Part shown: positions 46,301 through 58,300 of the stretch, piece by piece
Layout of the letters: every line of letters starts with the position of its first letter
How positions within the stretch are numbered: position 1 is the first letter of the stretch
Origin: Mytilisepta virgata
Lineage: Eukaryota > Mollusca > Bivalvia > Mytilida > Mytilidae
DNA: 64,000 nt
Assembly (NCBI GenBank): GCA_028015205.1
Contig: CM051513.1
Coordinates: forward strand, 46,690,841 to 46,754,840
Direction: 5' to 3'
Translations under genes and position numbers: made by a program
The notes under the pieces: model-generated
Databases searched by the model: none
Told to the model about the DNA's origin: nothing
The model's input: only the letters and a program-made list of their open reading frames with translations

Positions 46301-49300
46301 GCTCATCGCTGCTCATTGCTGCTCTTCTCTTGCTCATCGCTGCTCATTGCTGCTCTTCTCGTGCTCATCGCTGCTCATTGCTGCTCATCTCTTGCTCCGT
46401 GCTGCTCATCGCTACTCAGGACCTTACTCGCGTGCTCATTTCGCTCCTGCTGCTTGTCACTGTTCGTCATCGCTGTTCATCTCTTGATCCACCCTTTTCC
46501 CGCACTTCTCGGTCGTCTCTGGATCTTTCATCGGTCTCTAGGGTCTGATACTCTTAGTGTTATGTCGAAGTCCGAGAGTATACGAAGTACACTATTGGAT
46601 TATCTCCCCTTATCCCGCTCTTTTCATCTGTAGGTGATGTTTTCTGTGAGGACCAACGGTAGGATTGGATTATGTCCCCCTACCTGCAAGTGATGCTGTC
46701 ACCAATAGATCAATGGAGGGGTGTCCTTAGCAACTGCCTCAGCAACGGCGTCCATTTCTGATGCACTTCGTTTCTCTTCTCTTGCTCCATCACGCTCCTC
46801 GCTGCTCTTCTCTTCCTCTGTGCTGCTCATCGCTGCTCTTCTCTTGCTCATCGCTGCTCATCACTGCTAATTGCTACTCATCTCTTGCTCATCGCTGCTC
46901 ATTGCTGCTCATCTCTTGCTCATCGCTGCTCATTGCTGCTCATCTCTTGCTCATCGCTGCTCATTGCTGCTCATCGCTACTCATGACCTTAATCGCGTGC
47001 TCATTTCAGTTTTAGGGCTACTGGTGCTAGTGGTGGTCGATTGTCGTTATTCAAAGATTGGATCTGTGAGAGAGCACACGGTGGGTCACTCTGCATTTAT
47101 CCAGGCTTGTGACTGGCTATCATAAGATAGGCTGCATTAATCATCCTCAATTTTTTAAGGCCACTCTGCATTTGTCCAGGCTTGTGACTGGCTATATATA
47201 TGTATAAACAAATATAGGCTGCATTACCCTCCTTCCCTTTTTTTTTAATTTTTTAAACTTTTTAATTTTTTTTTATATATTTTTTTTTCTGTTTTTTTTT
47301 CTTTGTACCAATTTCACATAGAGTCATTGCTGTCTTCAGCTGGTGGTGGGTCGTAGTCGTTCAATACACGATTAAGCAGATATTTTCGTTTTTCTACGGC
47401 ATATTCCCATGATTCTTTTGATTCGTAGTCTTCCTCTTCTCTCAAGCGTTTAGCCGTTTTCTTGATCTTTCTATGTACGGGGTCTTTATTCATGTCTTGA
47501 TGCCAGGACAATAGTCCGAGGTAATGGTTTCGCATTTCGTCTCTGTATGTGTCAAACATGTCTCGATATGCTGTCAAGCGTGCCTCGTCTTCTTCCATTC
47601 CGGCTTCGACAAGTTCGTTTACTTTCTGTGAGTATTCCGATTGATGTACTTGAAATGTTCTATTCAAAATGACTTCCCATGGAGACTGTTCGCATTGCTC
47701 TTCGGAGTCTTCGTTGGACTCCTGTTCACTACTTGGTTCGGATTCCTCGTTATCGGCTTCTGTGGTGGTATCTGAGACTGAATCACTATGGTCTGTTGAA
47801 TCCTTCTCCATACCGTGTGCATTCTTTTTGTGTCGCACTATGTTGAAGTTTCGCTTGGACTGGTATCCACATATGTCACAGGTATACATTTAAGAGTCTT
47901 TCTTTCCTTGGATTCAATAGTAGAATGAGCTGCAGTCGTCCTGCAAGTGCTTATATTACCTACACGTTCCTCAACGGCTTTTTGATTCATACACAAACGT
48001 TTGGCAAAGTATTCGTTTCGAGGTTGTTGCAGTTCAGATTTCACTTTTCTGATGAGGTTTCTATTAAGTCTTGTCCACTCGTTGTCAATCCTTCTACACC
48101 CCTTGCAGACATTCATGTTTTTGTAGAATTCCGCAAAGCTCTTGTTCATTTGACACTTTGTACATTTCTTGTTTGGATCCACTTAGCTGGGTCCTCCACT
48201 TGTGTTGTCCAGCCGTTTGGTTCTCTCCACTTTGGTTGGAAGTATTTTCCTTTTCATTTCTGGTTTTGCTTTGGTCTTTGAAAGATCCACAGGTATTATC
48301 TACCAGGAACCAATAAACCTTTTCCCGCACTTCTCGATCGTCTCTGGCTCTTTCGTCGGTCTCTGGGGTCTGATTATCTCACTGTTATGTCGGAGTCCGA
48401 GAGTATACGAAGTACACTATTGGATTATCTCCTCTTATCCCGCTCTTTTCATCTGCGGGTGATGTTTTCTGTGAGGACCAAAGGTAGGATTGGATTATCT
48501 CCCCTTATCCCGCTCTTTTCATTTGGGGGTATTTTCTGTGAGGACCAAAGGTAGGATTGGATTATGTCCTCTTACCTCCAAGTGATGCTGTCACCATTAG
48601 ATCAATGGAGGGGTGTCCTTAGCAACCGCCTTAGCAAACTGTGTTGTCTGAATGAATAGACAAAACCAATCTTCGCCACCATGACGCCAATGGAAAGCTT
48701 TTAACGAAAATATATTCAGAGGTTTTGTTTAATTTCGTCAGTTGTTTGAAGACCGTCAAACAACACACACGTACCAATGGAGTCGAAAACGCCTCTCAGT
48801 TCCGGCACCTCCACAGCACCTCCACAAATGATAACTGAAAACCGCATATATACTACTAGTGTTACTAAAGTAGCTGTAGTATTTTATTGCATATTTTAAT
48901 ACGTGTTTTTTGTTATGTAAAGTCAAATAAACTGACAGAACTGTACATAATATGTAGGTGGAATGAGTTATCTAATGTTGTTGAAAACTTGACACGCTTC
49001 CGTGACAAATATGTAGTTGTCCCAGCTGAAAAAGCCCCCAATAACATCCTTTTTGTTCGCAAGAACTATTATTTTGAGTGTCTTAGAAACGAGTTGGGAA
49101 TAGATGACCCTGTGGGTAACCTAACTTATACACCGACCACACTCACTAAGCAGGAAGTCCTTGATAACCACAAAACCGTTCTTCATTCCTTTGGCATTCC
49201 TATAAAGGGTGAAGAAATGGACCTTCCTGCTCTTTATTGGATTCCTAAACTACATAAGAATCCGTTTAAACAACGGTACATTGCTGGGTCAGCTAATTGC

Positions 49301-52300
49301 TCTACAAATTCCCTTTCAAAGACTTTAACATTCATACTGACATGTATTAAAGAGGGCCTTCAGAATTACTGTGAAACATCATATTCCACCAGTGGCGTCA
49401 ATCAGATGTGGATTCTTAAAAATTCCAAAAAATTACTACAATATCTAAAATTAAAATCTTTGGCTACATTCAACAGCATAAAGACATTCGACTTCTCTAC
49501 ACTCTATTCTACCTTACCACATTATCAATTAAAAGATAGCTTAAAGCAACTAGATCGTCAATGTTTTTTTCAAGAAAAATGGGACACGCAGGTATAAATT
49601 TCTAGTTCTAGGTAGAGAAAAGGCTTATTTCGTGAAGAACGACTCTGATTATGACAAAAAGTATTCTGAAGATAAAATTACAAACATGTTAGATTTTCCC
49701 ATAGACAACATTTGTTGAATTTGGCGGTCTAATTTTTCAACAAACAATCGGCATTCCAATGGGAACCAACTGTGCTCCTCTCCTCCCGATCTGTTTCTGT
49801 ACTCATATGAAGCGGACTTCATTCAAGGGTTACTAGGTGAAAACAAAAAGAAACTAGCCTAATCCTTTAATTTCACTTTTTGTTAAATAGACGACGTGTT
49901 GTCGTTAAATAACGACAAATTCCAAGACTTTCTACATCTAATCTACCCCAGTGAGCTTGAAATTAAGGATACTACAGATACACCAAAGTCCGCTTCATAT
50001 TTGGATTTTTTTCTTGAAATAGACAATGAGGGACATTTGTAGACAAAACTTTATGTCAAACGTGATGACTTTAACTTTCCTATTGTTAATGTTCCCTTCT
50101 TGAGTAGCATCGCCTGCATATGGCGTCTACGTTTCTCAGCTTATCCGATTTTCAAGGGCGTGCGTGAGTTACCCTGACTTTCGACAAAGAGGATTAACAC
50201 TGTCACAAAAGCTTCTGAACCAGGGTTTTATCAAGGATAAGTTGATGTCATCTCTTAAGAAATTTTACGGTTGTCATCACGAATTGATTGACCATTACAA
50301 TGTTCCAATATCTAAGATGATGCTGGACCTGATCCCACTGTAACATTTCATGTGCCTCCACCGAATTGTGACTTCCACCGGATTGATTTTGTTGAACTTC
50401 ACGACGGGTGCCGTATACAGAGCAGAAACTGCTTACCCTTCCGGAGCATCTGGGTTCAATCCCGGTTTTTATAGGAGTTCGTGTTGTTCATTGTTTTTTA
50501 GTTTTCTGTGTTTATATGTTGCGCTTGTGGTTGTTCATTTGTATTCCCGGGTTTGTCTGTCCAATGGATTACGTTTTTTTGATTGCTCCTTAGGTATATT
50601 TGTCCTTTTTATCAGCGTCATCCATATGGTGTTCATCGAATGGACTAGTTCTTGACCGTGTATAAGTTTCCAAGTGATGGCTGCGTTTGACCTTTGAATC
50701 AATATTTTCAGGACAGTATTAGTCTTTAATAATTTTGCAAAAAAAGTTTACATTTTGAAATCAGTTTGAAAGAATACTATTTTAGAAGTGGAATGAATAT
50801 TTTTGGATATTTTTCTATTGGTTCATTATACAATAATAAATATAAAGACGAGTCTGATTATATTATTTAAGAGAATGCCGTTGCTAAAAAATGGTCTTCT
50901 GGGGGAGTTGATATGATACATTGATAAAATGTGCTTCACGTTCAAAATTATATCAGGGGATACCATTATTGAATCAATTATGCCATAGACACATGTAGTA
51001 AACAAAAACACTCAGCAAATTGATAAAAACTTGATCTGAAATTAATTTATCAAAATGAAACCAAACGCTGATTTAACCTTCTGGACCTATAACAATTATA
51101 ATCGAAGTTATTTATATAGAAAAATCAGCTATTTGTATTCATGTTTATAACATTTATAGCCTGTTGTAGCAGAGGAGTAATGATTCAATTGAAATTAAGT
51201 GGAATATAGCATGCACTTTTATAAAAAGTTTGTGTTGTTATAATTTTCTTTATGTATTTACCCTGTATGACCACTATATCTTACATTTACTCTGTATAAC
51301 CATTATGTCTTAAATTTACTCTGTGTACCCGCTATATCTTACATTTACCCTGTATAACCACTATATCTTACATTTACTCTGTATAACCACTATATGTTAA
51401 ATTTACTCTGTATATCTTACATTTATTCTGTATAACCGCTAATCTTACATTAACTATGTATAATCAATTTATCTTAAATTTATTCTGTATATCTTACATT
51501 TACTCCGTATAACCGCTATATCTTACCTTTACTCTGTATAACCACTATATCTTACAATTACTCCGTACAACCTCTATGTCTTAAATGTACTCTGTATAAC
51601 CTCTATATCCTAAATTTACTCTGTATAACCGCTATATCTTACGTTCACTCTGTATAACCACTATATCTTACAATTACTCTGTATAACCGATATATCTTAC
51701 ATTCTCTCTGTATAACCAATATATATTACATTTACTCCGTATAACCGCTTTATGTTACATTTACTCTGTATAATCACTCTATCTTACAATTACTCTGTAT
51801 AACCTCTATAAGTTAAAATTACTCTGTAGATCCTACATTTACTCCGTATAACCGCTTTATCTTACATTTACTCTGTATAACCAATATATCTTAAATTTAC
51901 TCTGTATATCTTACATTTACTCCGAATAACAGATTTATCTTACAATTACTCTGTATAGCCTCTATATCTTATATTTTATCTGTATAACCGCTATATCTTA
52001 TATTTACTCTGTATAACCGCTATGTCTTAAAATTACTCTGTATATCCTACATTTACTCTGTATAACCTCCATATCTTATATTTACTCTGTATAACCGCTA
52101 TATCTTACATTTACTCTATGTGACCGCTATATCTCACATTCACCTATATCTTACATTTCATCGATTAATATGAAATAGAAATATTTTTTCTCTCACCAAT
52201 TTGGCCTTTTGTCCCTTTTTCTCCAGGTTCACCTGCAATTAATATTTATACAAAGGAAAATCTAAAGGATTTATACAGCATTACGAATTTTTACATCAGA

Positions 52301-55300
52301 GGTATTCATCCAACGCGTTTTGAAATCGGCTACATTTTCCTGTGTGAAACAATGATGGATATATTTTTAAAGTCTATCCTATTACGTTTTTTTCATGTAT
52401 AATATGGTGGTATAAAGATTGTGAAATTTATTGTATTAATTTTCTCACAAAAAGAAAGCGTTTTACAATTTAAGGGGGTACCCAACACTTTGACTAAAAT
52501 AAATTTGAGTCGTTTAATTTTCATAAAATTTTGATGAAATATTTACTTTGACCTGTTGACAAAAATATAAAAATTTCAAGAAATTTTAACCACACAATTT
52601 ACGGGAATAATTTCATTGGATATATAGCAGTCTGACAACACTAATTTTGATCATTAAAAAACTTTATTTCTCTTTACTAATAATATGTGATTAAAACGTT
52701 CAGCTGATTTTTAAAGAGTTAACTCCCTTAGGTGTTCTGTACCCCGTTAAAAGCTCCATCAATTATTTCGGGTTTTTTTTATTCCATTAACCGTCTATAA
52801 TAACTGGATACCGAAACGAAAAAACAATGAGAAAATTCCGTAAAACCGAAATCAAAGGGCAAGATGCACTCGTGAGAATGGAACATAACAAACAAATACA
52901 ACAAGGTCACTTGTAGAACCAAAAGAATAAAAACAAATTGTAATAAGTTTAACAGAATTATAACAAAACAATGCTTCAAAATGCAATACAAATTACTGAA
53001 TATAAGTTTTAGTCTTTACAAAATTCTAGTCTTTCTGCACATCTGCATATTAAATTAACACCGAATATCAAATGTAACAAATTTGATTTTTATTTCAATC
53101 GGACAAAACTAGAAAAAGGTCTTAAAATATAAATATCTCGGAACTATTATTGAAGCTTTCGGGAAACTAAATGCATCTCTTATAGAATTATCCAACAAGA
53201 GGCTCTCAAGAGCCTGAATCGCTCACCTGGCAAACAATGCACTATAAAATAAATTAATATATTAAGGTATCCGGACCATAAATGACCACGTGATTATTCG
53301 AAAGTTCCCGGATGTTCCATACAACGCAATTGAAATGACCTCAGTAATTATCGGCAAACTTCGGAAATGTCAATATAACTAACTTATTTTTACAGACTGC
53401 ATATAAGCAACAGAGTGTGTTTCAACTTGAGAAAAATATATATACAAAATTCCAGCTTTAAATTTTTTGGTTCAGCCATTCACGGTCAAAAAGATATACA
53501 CTTTTCGTTCATGATCTATTATGGTCCGGATACCTTAATGTTTGTTGTAAATTAAACTGAGTATGCTGAAAATACCTTTAAAAGCCTTTCAAGAACCTCT
53601 GGAAAGAAATGGTCATGAGTTCTCCCTACGCTTGATTAAGATACAGTCATGGTCAATCTGATGATTCACAATACAAAATACAAGCTTTAATTCATCTTCA
53701 AATACAAGTATAAATCTTTTGGTCTATATGTTGTCTTCGTTTTTAAAATGTTTGAAAGAAGTTATGTAAAATTGTGGGTTAAGGCTTTTTATTGTACTTG
53801 AAAAGGAAATATTGCAGGAACAATAATGCTAAGTTTCATCCAAATCCTCCAAGTAGTTTCAGAGTAGATGTTTGAAAATTTGTTAACAACGATGATGACG
53901 GACACCAAGTGATGGCAATTAAAAGCTCACATATTATGAAGTTTAATCATTGTTATACAACATTCTCATCATCACCATTCACTAAGGATGTTTACTTTAT
54001 AAACCAAATATTGTTGAAATCTGAGCAAGTGTAAAAAATGGCGGGAAAGTGGCAGCCATTTTAAAAATGGCCGTCCAAAACAAACTTTCATCATCACCAT
54101 TCAACTCGGGATACCATGTTTACCTTGAAAGTAGCTTTCATCTTCATTTTATTTCTATAATTCAGGAAAAAATAGCAAAAAACAGCATTTTGACCCCTAT
54201 GTTCTATTTTTAGTAAGGGCGGACATGTTTTTCGACCAATCAAAAATCCAAGCATTAACTTTTTGCAGGATACCCTAAGGGACAATTTTACCAAGTTTCA
54301 TTTGATTTTGAATAGTAGTTTCAGAGAAGAAGATTTTTGAAATAATAACATAAAAAAAAGCCAAAAATGTCAAAAAAGGGCAATAACTCTAACATCAGTC
54401 GACAGATTTTTACGAAAATCAGCACACGGGTAGCTCTCATCATGCTGAACACATTCAACCTGCCAGAATTTGCCGTAACCTAATGATTTTTGAGATATTT
54501 GCGAAAAACTGTTGTTTGACCCCTATGTTCTATTTTTAGTAACAGTGGCCATATTTTTCGACGGATCAAAAATCGAAGCATAAACTGTGTACAGGATACC
54601 CTGAGGAAGAATCATGCTAAGTTTTATCCAAATCCATTCAGTAGTTTCAGAGGAGAAGATTTTTGAAATAATAACATAAAAAAAAGCCAAAAATGTCAAA
54701 AAGGGCAATAACTCTAACATCAGTCGACAGATTTTCACGAAAATCAGCACACAGGTAGCTCTCATCATGCTGAACACTTTTAATCTGCCAGAATTTGTCG
54801 TAACCTAATGATTATTGAGATATTTGCGAAAATCTGTTGTTTGACCCCTATGTTCTATTTTTAGTAACAGTGGCCATGTTTTTCGACGGATCAAAAATCG
54901 AAGCATAAACTGTGTGCAGGATACCCTAAGGAACAATCATGCTAAGTTTTATCCAAATCCATTCAGTAGTTTCAGAGGAGAAGATGTTTGAAAAATTGTT
55001 CAGGCCAGGTGAGCTAAAAAGGCATCAAAAGGGCTATTCTCTATGCTAAAATATCTAACTCCAATGGGAAATGTCTCATTAATATTATATAAGAAATCAT
55101 TTGAATCATTTGTAAAACCAATATTGATGTATTGGCCTAATTCTGAGATTTGGTACATGGACTTTTATGATAAAGTAATAAGAGCGTCCGGGGGAAAAAT
55201 AATAATTTTAATAATTTTTATTTATTAGCTTCCTTACACCAAAACTTTGTGGAGAAGCCACATCTTAAATTTTGTAAATATGTATCATGATTAAGCAAGC

Positions 55301-58300
55301 AATCTGTAAATTTAGCTGCTAGAGCAGAACTAACTCAATACCCTATAGATATTTATATAATACTTCAATCACAAAAAGTCACGTCAGAAAATTTTACCAC
55401 TGTGGAGGCAGTGGGGCAAAAAGTTCGGGGTGTGCGCCCTAAAATGAAAATACAAGACCGACATAAAGCTGAAATATTTCTGATAAATGTTACCTGGATG
55501 GCACTGCTGATTTTTATGAAGACAATGCTGAGCGAGTATTTTTTCCTGAAGAGAAGAAAAGAAAATTAAAAGTACATATATACATTGTAATCAAAGGATT
55601 TTTTGAAAGCTATACATAACTTCATTTTGTATATATTAACATAAATGCATTTTCCTTTTTTTAAATAATTCCTCTACCAAAAAAATTTTAAGCTATTTTA
55701 CAACCTACTTTGCAAAGAATGACTCACTTTAACAAAATCTAAATGCGATATGTAAAACGTTTCAAAGTGCGTCAAAATTTTAGACCAACTCAAAGTACTT
55801 TGGAAAAGTTTTTTTTTATTTGAAATGCGTTGGATAGAAGATGTGGTTGTCTCAACTCGTCTTCTATCTTCAGACCTGGAATACTGTGTCCTTTATAGAG
55901 GTTTTGATTTGTTTGTTTGTTTGTTTAGTTGGGGTTTAATGCCGTTTTTAGCACATTTGGCCATTTCGCGGCGGCCAGTTTTTATTGGTGGAGGGAGCCG
56001 GAGTACCCTTCGGTAGGAAAATTGTCAATCCTTGTCAATTAAGATCGGAGTCGAACACACCCCTCCACAATTGAGATTCGAACTCACAACCCCAGCGCTG
56101 ACAGGCTAGTGATATTAGTAGTCATGACGAACTACCTAGACCACTCGTCCGCCGAGGCCCCGTAGAGGTTTTGAAGAGTTTAGGTCATATAAATAAAAGA
56201 GACATTAACCTCTCCTCTCCCTCCCGTGGCGAAATCAAGCTACAGACAGCTTAATTTCACACCAATATACAACAATTCGATTACAGATTTGATTGTGTAG
56301 GTTGGCAGGTTATGCGTACATTTGATTTGAATTATAAGGGAAGTTGTACTGGTTTTCATTTGATCTGTAAGGATATCTGATGCTTTAAACCATGTTTAAC
56401 ATATTAAGAGCTGATAATGTCTTGTTTTTTTCTCACATTGTCGTTTGTTACCCTAACCGTTTTGCTTTTTTCAAAACATCATTACTCAAAAATGAAAGAA
56501 ATATGCATAATTGTTGTTTTGCTTTTCAACATTTTAGGCCTTGAGCACAACTGATGAGTCGGAAATCGACGAAATGTACACATCTTGTGCATCAAAATTG
56601 GTGTCAAAGAATTTTATTATTAATTGGTTTTGATTTATAAAATTTAGTACCTCGTTGTATCATTTTATCGCATTTCCAAAACAAAAAATATCTCGTTGAG
56701 TTGATTTAAAATTTTTGCACAGTTCTAAAAAAAATTTCGAAATCGTTTTAAGCTTGACCGAATTCTTCCATAGAAATAAGGGCAAATATAGCAACTAAAC
56801 ATATGCACAACTTTAAAAAGTAATCCTGGAGAGATGCACGGTTTCGATTCATTAAGCCTCTTGAAGAAAAAAAAAACACAAAAAACGCAGAATAGCTGCA
56901 TCCGGTAAATACATTAGAAACAACTACACTAAATTGTTTACTGTTGTATACGACATGCTAGAAAAAATTGCTAAGTACATCTATACATTTTTATTTTTTT
57001 TGTTACCTGGTCCAATAGAAGTTCTGATAGGAATCCATCCAGTCTTTTTTGAACACTTCTTCTTTGCCTTATCTATAAAAGTATATATATATATATATTA
57101 GAAAATGTACATTATTATTTATTATTGTTTATTTACATTTTCAACAACAAAGTTTTTAATTTCTGGTATATTTTGAAGTACATTATAATAATTAAGGAAA
57201 ACAAAGATCGAAAACTTAATATTGTACAACGAATGGGTGCTTAATACCAATCTTAAGGAAACAATGGGGATTAAAAAACTGCAAGGCCATACCAAATCTA
57301 TACTATTAAATTTGCGGACTGAAATTTTTTAGCCGTTTTACCTCCGAGCCGACGATCGTCAGAAAGATTATATAATAATAAATAGTTAGTGCATGTAATA
57401 TACTTTCTAATGTCTTATTAAATTGCTTTAATTAACTTAGCTTAATTTAATAAAACCATAATATCCGTGATCCGAGTTCCGTGGTTGGTTCCTGTTCCGT
57501 TAAGGGTCGATTATTATTTCTAAGCTTCTTCTTTTCTGTAACGTCCTCCTGTTTTTTTTTTTTTTTTTTTTTTTTTTTTGAGGAGCACATCACTTTGTGA
57601 TTTAAGTGGGGCTTATTCACGTGGGATAAGTATTTAGAATTCTAATTTGCATTCGAGTCCCTTATCCAGTGAGTACATCATTATAAAAAATATAAAATAA
57701 GATACTGAACATCTTAGAGTTTACATCGTATAGAGTAATTTACAGATGTATCATTGTTTAAAAAAAAAGATGTCGGAATAATAATTTTTCTTTGCCATCT
57801 TTCTTTCAACGTATTTGTTCATTTATCTGTTATTATTTAGCAAATAGTTAATTGCACTGAGGGTCATATGGCAGTATATGGACAGGTAGATCGTCCCCAA
57901 ACAATTATATGGACCTCAGCTGCGCTTCGGTCCATATAATTCTTTAGGGCGAACTACCGGTCCATATACTACCATATGACCCTCAGAACATTCAACTAGT
58001 CACTATATTATACTTTTCCAATTAACATGATAAAAGAATCCGAAACGAGGCTGCCAATAAAAATCATCCCCGCTTATCGTTCCAATCTATTTCCGGCCGC
58101 ATTATAATACACCAAATTAATTCTTAAAAGGTTAATATTTTCATTTAATTCTTTGTCAAATATTACCAATATTGTCTTTTTCCCTAGGGATTATTTCTTC
58201 ACACAATATTGTTATATATACGTGACAAAGCTTTTTATTTTTATTGTAATTCAACTTAAAATTACTGTAACGGCTTTAACACGGACACAAAAATTTCCAC

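Larger units (their letters stand above)
44088..48857. mobile_element. 4.77-kb TIR element with 6-bp target duplication (Polinton/Maverick-like, non-autonomous)
   Basis: Perfect 58-bp inverted ends: AGTAGTATATATGCGGTTTT at 44088 and the exact reverse complement ending at 48857. The direct 6-bp flanks AGTGTT (44082-44087 and 48858-48863) are a target-site duplication. Termini AG..CT and a 6-bp duplication are the hallmarks of Polinton/Maverick elements; IS3EU-type transposons also make 6-bp duplications. No DNA polymerase B, integrase or capsid frame is present, so the copy is non-autonomous. Contents left to right: promoter-motif array (44140-44535), one long copy of a repeat (44557), three more filled with GCTCAT minisatellite (45242, 45861, 46493), two overlapping minus-strand zinc-motif ORFs (48182-47314), and a final repeat copy (48318-48637). 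It lies in a collagen-Ig intron. Confidence 0.85.

Noticed and set aside
44850..46633. Long plus-strand open frames rich in Leu, Ser, Cys and His
   Set aside because: All three frames are open over the same GCTCAT minisatellite, and composition follows the repeat; no domain or start context.
50350..50655. Hydrophobic open frame resembling a membrane protein (also at 61465-61729)
   Set aside because: It is the non-coding 3' repeat of the RT element, found twice with different frame interruptions.
51245..52165. CRISPR-like regular repeat spacing (also at 97, 4571 and 39786)
   Set aside because: Units are contiguous minisatellites without unique spacers, in an intron-bearing animal genome.
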